From contig JACQZX010000099.1 of assembly GCA_016213665.1 (NCBI GenBank), positions 1 to 64,000 on the forward strand: DNA of 64,000 nucleotides. Reading direction: 5' to 3'. The stretch is from Actinomycetota bacterium. Its GTDB lineage: Bacteria; Actinomycetota; Acidimicrobiia; Acidimicrobiales; Ilumatobacteraceae. The translations under genes and the position numbers were made by a program. Positions 33,884 to 42,188 of the stretch are shown here, one piece after another. Below the pieces are notes generated by a model, which did not search any database, was not told where the DNA came from, and saw nothing but the letters and a program-made list of their open reading frames with translations. Position 1 is the first letter of the stretch; the number at the start of each line of letters is the position of its first letter.

Positions 33884-34975
33884 TCAGGGGCGGATCTCGT
33901 AGAAGGCGTTGACCGCGTGGTCGATGTCGAGTCGGCGGAAGCGGGTGAACCCGGCCGCAGTCGCCATCGAGCGCGCCTTGCTCTCTGACAAGCCGAGCGT
34001 GCCGAGGCCTTCGCCGTCGGGTTCGCTGAGCGCGGATGACATGCAAGACAGCACACTGATGCCGTACATCAGCGCCGCCATCGGGTTCTTGCGCGCATTC
34101 TCCTCGAAGCTGTCGAGCGCCTTGATGTCGACGAGCAGCCACACTCCGTCGGGCTTGATCGCGGCGCGAATCGTTTCCATCATGCGCTGGGGCTGTGTCA
34201 TGTCGTGTATGCAGTCGAAGGTAGTGACCAAGTCGACGGAGTGATCCGCCGCAATCGGGCTCGTGCGCGGGTCGTGGAACGATGCGTTGCGCAGTCCGCT
34301 TTCATCCAACTTCTCCGCCGCTCTCGCAAGTGCGAACTGCGAGATGTCGTAACCAAGGAACTTCGACGCGGGAAACTCCGCAGCCATAAGCAACACCGCG
34401 CTGCCGGCGCCGCAGCCGATATCGACGACGGTCACCCCAGCGCGAAGCCGCTCGACGACGCCGGTGAGTGCCGGCAAAACCACCGGCAGCAAGTTGGCGT
34501 TGTTCCACGGCTCAAAGCTGCGCTCGATACCGACCGCGCCCTGCGGGCCGTGACTGTCGTAGTCGTGCCCGACGCCCGTGTGGAAACTTTCGCGAACGTG
34601 TTCGAGCGCGTTCATCGTCTGGGGCAACCGGTGAAACATCCCCATGCCGTAGTACGGATGGCTCGGCGTCGCCAGCACCGCTGCGGCCTCGGGCGTCAGC
34701 CCGAATCTGCGCTCGCCGTCGTTCTCGTCAAAGCTGGACGTGATCAACTTGGCCGCGGCCTGGTTCTGCGCCCACTCACGCACCCACCGCTCGGAAAGTC
34801 CGGTAGTGGCGGCAATCTCGTGGGTAGTGACGGGTCGACCGGCTTTGTTCATCGCCACATACAGGCCGAGCTGGTCACCGAGGTGGACCATGCCCGCCGT
34901 CACCGCCCCTTCCAGTTTGCTGAACAGTTGGAACGAGAAGAGCTTGAGCGCGTCGGTTTCCGTCACAGCACTCAC
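33884..34975 (-). CDS. SAM-dependent methyltransferase with N-terminal winged helix
   Basis: A 363-residue protein. Residues about 20-110 form a dimerisation/winged-helix region (AGMVHLGDQLGLYVAM, TTHEIAATTGLSERWVREW). Residues about 180-340 are a class I methyltransferase with motif I VVDIGCGAGSAVLLMA, acidic residue in FLGYDIS, and FDCIHDMTQP. The layout resembles mycobacterial Rv2258c-type methyltransferases; the substrate is unknown. The GTG start lies one base after the crotonase stop, so it is the second gene of a two-gene operon. Confidence 0.85.
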   Translation of the reverse strand: MSAVTETDALKLFSFQLFSKLEGAVTAGMVHLGDQLGLYVAMNKAGRPVTTHEIAATTGLSERWVREWAQNQAAAKLITSSFDENDGERRFGLTPEAAAVLATPSHPYYGMGMFHRLPQTMNALEHVRESFHTGVGHDYDSHGPQGAVGIERSFEPWNNANLLPVVLPALTGVVERLRAGVTVVDIGCGAGSAVLLMAAEFPASKFLGYDISQFALARAAEKLDESGLRNASFHDPRTSPIAADHSVDLVTTFDCIHDMTQPQRMMETIRAAIKPDGVWLLVDIKALDSFEENARKNPMAALMYGISVLSCMSSALSEPDGEGLGTLGLSESKARSMATAAGFTRFRRLDIDHAVNAFYEIRP

Positions 34976-34976
34976 A

Positions 34977-35783
34977 TCATCGCTGAGATTCGTCGACGAA
35001 GTTCGGACGACGTTTCTCGAAGTTGGCTGTTACTGCCTCCACCTGATTCGGTCGCCCGACGAGGCTGCCGATTTGGCGCCGCTCCGCCGCGAACTGCTCG
35101 GCGGCACCGCTGTGGAACAAGCCGTTGAGCAACGCCTTTGCCGCTCGAATTGCGTCCGGGCTGCGATCCGCGATCTCGCGTGCCATCGCCATTGCGTCGT
35201 CGTACGGATGGTCCGAGAGTCGGGTGGCGATGCCGAGCGCGTGGGCTTCGCGCCCGTCGAAGATGCGTGCCGTCAACACCAGATCCTTGGCTACATCAGC
35301 GCGCACCAACTGCGAGAGCATGAACGTGCCGGTCATGTCGGGAACGATTCCCCAGTGCACCTCGCGAACGCTCATCTTGGTGTCGGGATGAACGATTCGA
35401 ATGTCGGCACCGAGCGCAATCTGGATTCCCCCGCCGATTGCGTGGCCGTGCACGGCCGCGATCACCGGCACGGGAACTTCCTGCCACACCCACGCCACCT
35501 GCTGGCCCAAGTGGGTGATGCGCCCGTCTGTCATCGAGCCCGGGTGGCCGCGCTCGTTACCGCCGAGGCCGGCCATCGTCTCGAAGTCGAGCCCGGCGCA
35601 AAAGGAAGCACCCTCGCCCGACAGCACGACGGCGCGCACGTTCGACTCCGTGCAAAGGCGCGCCCCGGCCTCGGCGAGAGCGACGAACATCGCTCCGTCG
35701 AGCGCGTTGCGTTTGTCGGGGCGGGTCATGCGCACGTCGGCGATGCCCGCTGTGATCGTGATGGAAACACGGTCGTCGGCCAT
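34977..35783 (-). CDS. enoyl-CoA hydratase/isomerase family protein (crotonase)
   Basis: A 268-residue crotonase-fold protein. The oxyanion-hole segments are FCAGLDF (about residue 62) and HGHAIGGGIQIALGADIRI (about 112-130). The Glu position expected after the second segment reads VREVHWGIVPDMTGT, with E present in REVHWG, so hydratase or isomerase activity is plausible. It acts on an acyl-CoA of unknown chain type. First gene of a unit with the methyltransferase. ATG 35783 has no clear SD. Confidence 0.88.
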   Translation of the reverse strand: MADDRVSITITAGIADVRMTRPDKRNALDGAMFVALAEAGARLCTESNVRAVVLSGEGASFCAGLDFETMAGLGGNERGHPGSMTDGRITHLGQQVAWVWQEVPVPVIAAVHGHAIGGGIQIALGADIRIVHPDTKMSVREVHWGIVPDMTGTFMLSQLVRADVAKDLVLTARIFDGREAHALGIATRLSDHPYDDAMAMAREIADRSPDAIRAAKALLNGLFHSGAAEQFAAERRQIGSLVGRPNQVEAVTANFEKRRPNFVDESQR

Positions 35784-35864
35784 GGCAAGAGTCTGTCAGG
35801 TCGCTACGTCCGGCATCTGGAACGCCGAGGTGGTCGTCCCTTCGACCGTTCCTACTCGACGGGC

Positions 35865-36590
35865 TTACTCAACAAGGCGTAGTCCGCTGGGGACGATCGA
35901 CGGCTCGGCGTGCGGGAGATCGACGACGAATTCGGTGCGATGGGCGGGGAAGATGTGCTCTGACAACAACACCGGATCGCCGGTGATCGTCGTCGTCAGC
36001 CGTTCGCAGCGCAACAGCGGACTACCCACGGGAACCTCCAGCAAGATCGCATCCGGCTCATTGGCCACCGCGGCTCCGATCGTTTGGGTGGCCCCGTGCA
36101 GTTGCACGCCGAGCAGTTCGTAGAACGGCTTGCGCTCGACATCGCGGCGGCTCAGGTGCTGACCGAGCGCAGCGGGGCACCACACCGTGACCACCGCGAA
36201 CGGGGCACCATCGGCGAGATTGCGACGTTTCACCCGCAGGACCTGTGTGCATCCCAACTGCGCGGCGACATGTGCCGGTGCGGCCACGAACGCGAACTCG
36301 AGGATCTGGCGTTCGGGATTGATCCCCCGTTCGCGCAGCTGGCCCTCGATCGTCTCCAGCCGACCGAGGCGTTGTTGCAGCGGTGCCATGGCCACATACC
36401 AGCCGAAGCCTTGGCGCGACTCGACAAGGCCCTCCTCACGCAACGTCTCGAGCGCCCGCCGAATGGTCACGCGACTGACGCCGAACTCCGCCGACAGGTC
36501 ACTCTCGCTCGGCAGCACATGCCCGGGTCCGAACGCGCTCAAGCGGTCGCGCAGGGTGTGCGCGATCTCCTGATAGCGGATCGTGCGCAT
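35865..36590 (-). CDS. GntR-family (HutC/UTRA) transcriptional regulator
   Basis: A 241-residue regulator. The winged helix is at residues 1-70 with PSESDLSAEFGVSRVTIRRALETL, the typical GntR recognition helix, followed by LVESRQGFGWYV. A UTRA effector domain (about 85-235) holds VLRVKRRNLADGAPFAVVTVW and LLSEHIFPAHRTEFV. It is divergent from aconitase and separated by a 115-nt region with a repeated TTGTAT motif, so aconitase is the likely target. ATG 36590 is chosen with GGGAG about 10 nt upstream. Confidence 0.88.
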   Translation of the reverse strand: MRTIRYQEIAHTLRDRLSAFGPGHVLPSESDLSAEFGVSRVTIRRALETLREEGLVESRQGFGWYVAMAPLQQRLGRLETIEGQLRERGINPERQILEFAFVAAPAHVAAQLGCTQVLRVKRRNLADGAPFAVVTVWCPAALGQHLSRRDVERKPFYELLGVQLHGATQTIGAAVANEPDAILLEVPVGSPLLRCERLTTTITGDPVLLSEHIFPAHRTEFVVDLPHAEPSIVPSGLRLVE

Positions 36591-36625
36591 CTCAGCCCAC
36601 TCCCACGACAACTTGCATATTGCTC

Positions 36626-36647
36626 ACTTGTATGATACTTGTATACA
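36626..36647. promoter_or_regulatory. probable GntR operator between gntR and acnA
   Basis: ACTTGTAT occurs at 36626-36633 and again at 36637-36644, 11 bp (one helical turn) apart. The second runs into the perfect palindrome TGTATACA (36640-36647), which fits GntR/HutC half-sites. A TATGAT at 36631-36636 could be the -10, so binding would block transcription. Confidence 0.45.
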
Positions 36648-36706
36648 TCAGTCGCCGACGCAAGTCCTTCCAAGAGAGACCGTTCACAAGAGATACGGAG
36701 CATGAG

Positions 36707-38965
36707 ATGACTGTCACCGCCGGAACACCAATCGACCTGGTAGCGGGCGTGTACGCCACCCTCAAGGAGCGGGCGGCCGCCGGCCGCCGACGGTTCGGCC
36801 GGCCGCTGACTCTCACCGAGAAGGTCCTGCTCAACCACCTGTACGACCCGACCGAGGCGATCGAGCGCGGCGGAAGCTACAACGACTTCCACCCCGATCG
36901 CGTGGCGATGCAGGATGCCACCGCCCAGATGGCGCTGCTGCAGTTCATGACTGCCGGGCTCACGACCACGTTGGTGCCGAGCACGGTCCATTGCGATCAC
37001 CTCATTTCCGCCAAGGTCGGAGCCAAGATCGACCTCGGCGTCGCCATCGACAGCAACCGTGAGGTCTACGACTTCCTGCGCTCCGTCAGCGCCAAGTACG
37101 GCATCGGGTTCTGGGGTCCGGGCAGCGGCATCATTCATCAGGTCGTGCTCGAGAACTACGCGTTCCCCGGCGGCATGATGATCGGAACCGACAGCCACAC
37201 CCCCAACGCGGGCGGGCTCGGCATGGTTGCAATCGGGGTCGGCGGCGCCGATGCGGTCGACGCCATGACCGGCTTCCCCTTCAACGTTCGGTGGCCGAAG
37301 GTGATCGGCGTCGAACTGGTCGGAACGCTTGGCGGTTGGAGCAGTCCCAAGGACGTGATCCTGGAGGTCGCACGTGTGCTGACGGTGGAAGGTGGCACCG
37401 GTGCAATCGTCGAGTACTTCGGGTCGGGTGCCGATTCCATCTCGGCGACCGGTAAGGCCACGATCTGCAACATGGGTGCCGAGATCGGTGCCACATGCAG
37501 TCTCTTCCCCTACGACGACAACATGGCGACGTACCTGAAGGCAACCGGCCGCGACGCAATCGCCGCTGCTGCAGGGCGCGTCGCCGACGACCTGCGCCCC
37601 GACGACGGTGCCGACTACGACCAAGTGATCAAGGTCGACCTAAACCAACTCAAGCCGCTGATCAACGGCCCGCACTCCCCCGACCGCGCCAACCGAGTAG
37701 GTGCCGCCGTCGGCGCCGAAGCACGCGCGAACAACTGGCCGCTGGAGATCTCGGCGGCGCTGATCGGCAGTTGCACCAACAGCAGCTACGAGGACATCAC
37801 ACGCGCCGCCTCACTCGCGCGGCAGGCAGCTGCTCGTGGACTGAAAGTTCGCACGCCGCTGCTCGTCTCCCCCGGAAGCGAGCAGATCCGCGCGACGATC
37901 GAGCGCGACGGACTGATCGCCGATCTGGAGGCAATCGGGGCCACCGTGCTCGCCAACGCTTGCGGCCCTTGTATCGGTCAGTGGGATCGACCGGCGAACG
38001 CCATCGACAAGCCGAACACGATCGTCAATTCGTTCAATCGCAACTTTCCCAAGCGCAACGACGGCTCGGCCAACACGCTCAGCTTCGTGACATCACCCGA
38101 CACGGTCGTGGCGCTCGCACTCTCGGGCCGTCTCGACTTCGACCCGACCACCGACACGCTCGCCGCCGACGACGGCTCGCAGGTGCGATTGCAGCCTCCG
38201 GTCGGTGAGGTGTTGCCGACACTCGGTTACGACCCCGGCGAGAGCACGTTCACCGCTCCACCGGCCGACGGCAGCGCCACCACTGTGAACGTGTCGCCGA
38301 CCAGCGACCGGTTGCAAGTGCTCGCGCCGTTCGCGCCATGGGACGGCAACGACTATCGCGACCTGCCCATTCTGATGAAGGCCAAGGGCAAGTGCACCAC
38401 CGATCACATCTCGGCTGCCGGCAAGTGGCTGAAGTATCGCGGTCACCTCGAAAACATCTCCGGCAACTTGTTTCTCGGCGCGGTAAGTGCCTTCGATCGC
38501 CCGACTGGGGAAGGCACCGACTTCCGCGACGGCAGCCCTGACACGCTGCCCAACCTGGCCAAGAAGTATGGCGAGGCCGGCATTCGCTGGGTCGCCATCG
38601 GTGACCGCAATTACGGCGAGGGCTCGTCTCGCGAGCACGCCGCCATGGAGCCTCGCTTCCGCGGCGGGGTGGTGATCATCACACGCAGCTTCGCTCGCAT
38701 TCACGAGACCAACCTCAAGAAGCAGGGACTGGTTCCACTCACGTTCGCCGATCCCGACACCTACGACCTGATCGACGAAGGCGATCGCATCAACGTGCTC
38801 GACCTACCGCCCGTGCCCGGCAAGAACCTGCGCTGCCAGATCGTCAAGCGCGATGGCACCGTGATCGACTTCGAAGGGGCGCACACCTTCAGCGACGAGC
38901 AAGTCGAGTGGTTCAAATCCGGTTCCGCGCTCAACGTCGTTCGTCGTAAGGTCGCCGCTCAATGA
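36707..38965 (+). CDS. acn: aconitate hydratase (mitochondrial-like aconitase)
   Basis: Aconitase interconverts citrate and isocitrate through a [4Fe-4S] cluster. The 752-residue protein resembles the mitochondrial-type, not the AcnA/IRP, branch: it has HLISAKVGAKIDLGVAIDSN, GTDSHTPNAGGLGMVAIGVGG, cluster ligands in IGSCTNSSYEDITRA and ANACGPCIGQW, and the swivel domain GDRNYGEGSSREHAAMEPR near 640-660. ATG 36707 has GGAG about 8 nt upstream; the frame open to 36620 lies in the operator region. The stop overlaps the DinB gene by ATGA. Confidence 0.95.
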   Translation: MTVTAGTPIDLVAGVYATLKERAAAGRRRFGRPLTLTEKVLLNHLYDPTEAIERGGSYNDFHPDRVAMQDATAQMALLQFMTAGLTTTLVPSTVHCDHLISAKVGAKIDLGVAIDSNREVYDFLRSVSAKYGIGFWGPGSGIIHQVVLENYAFPGGMMIGTDSHTPNAGGLGMVAIGVGGADAVDAMTGFPFNVRWPKVIGVELVGTLGGWSSPKDVILEVARVLTVEGGTGAIVEYFGSGADSISATGKATICNMGAEIGATCSLFPYDDNMATYLKATGRDAIAAAAGRVADDLRPDDGADYDQVIKVDLNQLKPLINGPHSPDRANRVGAAVGAEARANNWPLEISAALIGSCTNSSYEDITRAASLARQAAARGLKVRTPLLVSPGSEQIRATIERDGLIADLEAIGATVLANACGPCIGQWDRPANAIDKPNTIVNSFNRNFPKRNDGSANTLSFVTSPDTVVALALSGRLDFDPTTDTLAADDGSQVRLQPPVGEVLPTLGYDPGESTFTAPPADGSATTVNVSPTSDRLQVLAPFAPWDGNDYRDLPILMKAKGKCTTDHISAAGKWLKYRGHLENISGNLFLGAVSAFDRPTGEGTDFRDGSPDTLPNLAKKYGEAGIRWVAIGDRNYGEGSSREHAAMEPRFRGGVVIITRSFARIHETNLKKQGLVPLTFADPDTYDLIDEGDRINVLDLPPVPGKNLRCQIVKRDGTVIDFEGAHTFSDEQVEWFKSGSALNVVRRKVAAQ

Positions 38966-39480
38966 CAACACGTGTAGAACCTCCAACACAGGCCGCCGAG
39001 AAAGAGATGCTCGTCGGCTTCCTCGACTATTACCGCGCGACGTTGCTGCTGAAGGCCGAGGGGCTCAGCGACGAGCAGGCCCGTCGGCCGGCGGTACCGC
39101 CGAGCGACCTCAACCTGATGGGCCTCATTCGGCACATGGCCGAGGTCGAGCGCGGTTGGTTCCAACGCTGGATGATCGAGGAGGAAGCGGCGCCGCTGTT
39201 CTATGGCGATGATGACCGCGACGGCGATATGCACCCCGGTCCCGGCGACACGCTGGCGGCGGCGGTCGCGGCCCTGGAAAGGGAGATCGAGCGCGCACGT
39301 GAAATCACCGCGACTGCCGCGCCCGACGACATCGCCAAGCACGTCGCCACCGAGCCGGAACGGGCAGGCTTCCAGCCGAACATGCGCTGGATCCTGACCC
39401 ACATGATCGAGGAGTACGCCCGCCACTGTGGGCACGCCGACCTACTGCGCGAGTGCATCGACGGAGCAACCGGCGACTGA
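38962..39480 (+). CDS. DinB-like (DUF664) protein
   Basis: A 172-residue helical-bundle protein of the DinB/DUF664 group. The metal-binding histidines typical of the fold are seen in LIRHMAEVERGWFQRWM (about residues 51-67) and in THMIEEYARHCGHADLLRE (about 148-166). Related proteins include mycothiol-dependent enzymes, consistent with the mshC gene in this window, but no specific reaction can be assigned. Coupled to aconitase through a 4-nt overlap, which is an unusual pairing. Confidence 0.84.
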   Translation: MTTRVEPPTQAAEKEMLVGFLDYYRATLLLKAEGLSDEQARRPAVPPSDLNLMGLIRHMAEVERGWFQRWMIEEEAAPLFYGDDDRDGDMHPGPGDTLAAAVAALEREIERAREITATAAPDDIAKHVATEPERAGFQPNMRWILTHMIEEYARHCGHADLLRECIDGATGD

Positions 39481-39529
39481 TCAACCGCCCACTGAGCACG
39501 CACGATTCGCCGCCCCCTGCCGAGGTGGC

Positions 39530-39535
39530 TAGCTT
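39530..39535 (+). promoter_or_regulatory. leaderless -10 box of the LLM oxidoreductase
   Basis: TAGCTT, 6 nt before GTG 39542. Confidence 0.45.
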
Positions 39536-39541
39536 TCCTGG

Positions 39542-40399
39542 GTGCGCATCGGGCTGATGATCTTTCCCACAGACAAGGGCATCCAACCGGTCGAGTTGGG
39601 CCGCGAAGCGGAAGGCCGCGGATTCGACGCGCTCTGGTTTCCGGAGCACTCGCACATTCCCGTCAGTCGACGTACTCCCTGGGGCGGCATCGAAGGTGCG
39701 CCACCGCTGCCCGAGGAGTACTGGCGCAATCACGATCAGTTCCTCGCGCTCGCGGCAGTGGCGGCAACAACTACGTCGTTGAAGTTGGGCACAGGGATCA
39801 CGCTCGTCGCCCAACGCGATCCATTGTGGTTGGCCAAGGAGGTCGCCTCGCTCGACGTCATCTCCAACGGGCGGATGCTGTTCGGAATCGGTTACGGATG
39901 GAACCACGAGGAGATGGCGAACCACGGTGTCGACATCCACCACCGACGAAAAGTTGTCCGCGAAAAGATCCTCGCCTGCAAGGAACTGTGGACGAAGGAT
40001 GAAGCCGAGTTCCACGGCGACTATGTCGACTTCGAGCTGAGTTGGAGTTGGCCGAAACCCGTCCAGCAGCCACACCCGCCGATCGTCATCGGCGCGTCAC
40101 CGACGCCGTTGCACTTTCGCCACATAATCGAATACGGCGATGTGTGGATGCCGATCGAGGGCCGCTACTCGATCGACGACAAGTGGTTCGAACTGCAGCA
40201 GGCAGCCAGCGCAGCAGGCCGCGACCCGACATCGCTGCAGTTGGGTGTTTTCCATGCCAAACCGGACGCGGCACACTTGGCGCACCTACGCGACCTCGGC
40301 GCCTCGTTCGTCGCTCTCGTGCTCCCCCCGATGGACCGCGACGCGGCTCTCGCCAAGATGGAGCAGTACGCGCCACTCGTCGACGAGTTCAACCGCTAG
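39542..40399 (+). CDS. F420-dependent LLM-class oxidoreductase
   Basis: A 285-residue luciferase-like TIM-barrel protein of the F420-dependent group (TIGR03619-like). It opens with RIGLMIFPTDKGIQP and has LWFPEHSHIP (about 32-41), LGTGITLVAQRDPLWLAKEVASLD, GRMLFGIGYGWN and PPIVIGASP. Such enzymes use F420H2 to reduce or oxidise a range of substrates; the substrate is unknown. The F420:NADPH reductase gene npdG at 61.9 kb could supply F420H2. Leaderless start. Confidence 0.88.
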   Translation: MRIGLMIFPTDKGIQPVELGREAEGRGFDALWFPEHSHIPVSRRTPWGGIEGAPPLPEEYWRNHDQFLALAAVAATTTSLKLGTGITLVAQRDPLWLAKEVASLDVISNGRMLFGIGYGWNHEEMANHGVDIHHRRKVVREKILACKELWTKDEAEFHGDYVDFELSWSWPKPVQQPHPPIVIGASPTPLHFRHIIEYGDVWMPIEGRYSIDDKWFELQQAASAAGRDPTSLQLGVFHAKPDAAHLAHLRDLGASFVALVLPPMDRDAALAKMEQYAPLVDEFNR

Positions 40400-40411
40400 C
40401 GACGGGTCGAC

Positions 40412-41392
40412 GTGGACAAGTTGCGGCGACGAGTCGTCAGTGTTCCTGGGTTGTTTCTGTTCGCCATCGCGCTGTTGGCAACGCTTCCCCTGTGGCTCCC
40501 AATGGCCGCGCTCGCCGATCTCGTGCGTGGTCGGCTGCGGTTGCCGACGGTGCGGTTGCTCGCCTTCGGTCTCGGTTGGGCGTGGATCGAATCAGCAGGC
40601 GTCATGACAGCCGCCTTCCTTTGGATCACTGGGCGCAGCCGCAATCACGCCGCTCACTACCGCCTGATGCGTTGGTGGGCTGCACGGCTGATGGGCACAC
40701 TGCGCGTGACAACCGGAATCCGGGTCGCTCAGGTCGATGCCGACTGCATCGCCCCGGGCCCGGTCGTGCTGCTTTGCCGCCACGCCAGCCTCGCCGACTC
40801 ACTGCTCAGCGCATGGGTGGCCACGAGCAAGTTGGGGATGAACCCGCGCTACGTGCTCAAGCGGGAACTGCTCGCCGACCCCTGCCTCGACATCGTCGGT
40901 GGTCGATTGCCCAACTATTTCCTCGACCGGCAAGCATCCGATTCGCTCCTCGAACTGGAGGCCGTTCGTAGTCTGTCCGCCGACATGGGTCGCGATCACG
41001 TCGCGGTCATCTTCCCCGAGGGCACACGGGCGTCAGCGCGAAAACGAGAGCGTGCGCTCATCAAGATCGGTGAACGCGATCCCGAACGCGCCAAACGGTT
41101 GAACCAGATGCGCCACTTGCTGCCGGTTCGTCCCGCCGGTTCGGCGGCATTGGTCGCGGGTTGCCCGCAGGCCGACGTCGTGATCGGCTGGCATGTCGGC
41201 TTCGAAGGCCTCGATACCTTCGGTGGCATCCTACGGCATCTCTCCCGTTCTCCGCGGCCGATACGGTTCTGCAGTCGCCGCATCGCACGCGCCGATGTTC
41301 CCGCGGGCGAGGCCTTTACCCGCTGGCTCGACGACGTGTGGTTGCAAGCCGATCAGGCAGTGGACGAACTACTGAAGATCGATGACCGATGA
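40412..41392 (+). CDS. membrane-anchored PlsC-type acyltransferase
   Basis: A 326-residue protein with two N-terminal hydrophobic segments (LFLFAIALLATLPLWLPMAAL, residues about 14-34, and WIESAGVMTAAFLWI) before a PlsC domain. The Hx4D motif is LCRHASLADSLLS (about residue 125) and the substrate motif is IFPEGTRAS (about 200). A tail with RPAGSAALVAG and a conserved WHVGFEG follows. It probably acylates a glycerophospholipid or related lipid. The GTG start is 12 nt after the LLM stop, and the end overlaps DUF1295 by ATGA. Confidence 0.84.
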   Translation: MDKLRRRVVSVPGLFLFAIALLATLPLWLPMAALADLVRGRLRLPTVRLLAFGLGWAWIESAGVMTAAFLWITGRSRNHAAHYRLMRWWAARLMGTLRVTTGIRVAQVDADCIAPGPVVLLCRHASLADSLLSAWVATSKLGMNPRYVLKRELLADPCLDIVGGRLPNYFLDRQASDSLLELEAVRSLSADMGRDHVAVIFPEGTRASARKRERALIKIGERDPERAKRLNQMRHLLPVRPAGSAALVAGCPQADVVIGWHVGFEGLDTFGGILRHLSRSPRPIRFCSRRIARADVPAGEAFTRWLDDVWLQADQAVDELLKIDDR

Positions 41393-42180
41393 ACGGCACA
41401 ATGAATGGCGCGGCACTGACGACCGCCACGGTGGCGATCGCGACGCTGATGATCGTCACCTGGCTGATCAGTTTGGCTCTCAAGAACGCATCGATCATCG
41501 ACATCGCGTGGGGACTCGGCTTTGTTCTGGTGGCATGGGCGGTGCGACTGCGCGTCGACGGAGTCGCCTCTCGACAGGACCTGCTCGTTGCGATGACGAC
41601 AGTGTGGGGTCTGCGATTGTCCGGCTATCTCCTGTGGCGCAACCACGGACACGGCGAAGACTTCCGCTACCGCGCCATGCGCAAACGCTGGGGCTCTCGT
41701 TTCCCACTGATCAGCCTCGCAACCGTCTTCGCGTTTCAGGGTGTGCTGATGTTCATTGTGTCGCTGTCCGTTCAACTTGGTCAGGCGGGCAGCGGTCCCC
41801 CGCTTGGCGCGCTTGCATGGATCGGAACCGCCACCTGGGTGGTAGGGCTGCTGTTCGAGGTCGTCGGCGACACGCAGTTGGCCCGCTTCAAACGCGACCC
41901 AGCGCCAGCCGACTCCGTCTTGGACAGGGGCCTCTGGCGCTACACACGACACCCGAACTACTTCGGTGATGCGTGCGTATGGTGGGGTATCGCACTCGTC
42001 GCCGCCGAGACAGGCGACGGCCGGTGGGGACTGATCGGTGCGTTGGTGATGACCGTGTTGCTGCGGCGCGTCAGTGGAGTGACCCTGCTGGAGAAGTCAC
42101 TGGTGAAGCGGCGAGCGGGTTACAGCGAGTACGTCGCTCGCACGAGTGCGTTCGTACCGCGACTCCCGCAGCGCGGCTAG
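41389..42180 (+). CDS. DUF1295 / steroid 5-alpha-reductase-like membrane protein
   Basis: A 263-residue polytopic membrane protein with about six helices. It matches DUF1295: ASIIDIAWGLGFVLVAW, WGLRLSGYLLWRNHGHGEDFRYR, and the C-terminal signature WRYTRHPNYFGDACVWWG, followed by SGVTLLEKSLVKRRAGYSEYVARTS-type ending. Relatives reduce steroid double bonds or methylate lipids; the reaction here is unknown. Translationally coupled to the acyltransferase, suggesting a shared lipid pathway. It ends 8 nt from the convergent HAD-acyltransferase gene. Confidence 0.88.
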   Translation: MNGTMNGAALTTATVAIATLMIVTWLISLALKNASIIDIAWGLGFVLVAWAVRLRVDGVASRQDLLVAMTTVWGLRLSGYLLWRNHGHGEDFRYRAMRKRWGSRFPLISLATVFAFQGVLMFIVSLSVQLGQAGSGPPLGALAWIGTATWVVGLLFEVVGDTQLARFKRDPAPADSVLDRGLWRYTRHPNYFGDACVWWGIALVAAETGDGRWGLIGALVMTVLLRRVSGVTLLEKSLVKRRAGYSEYVARTSAFVPRLPQRG

Positions 42181-42188
42181 CGGCAAAA

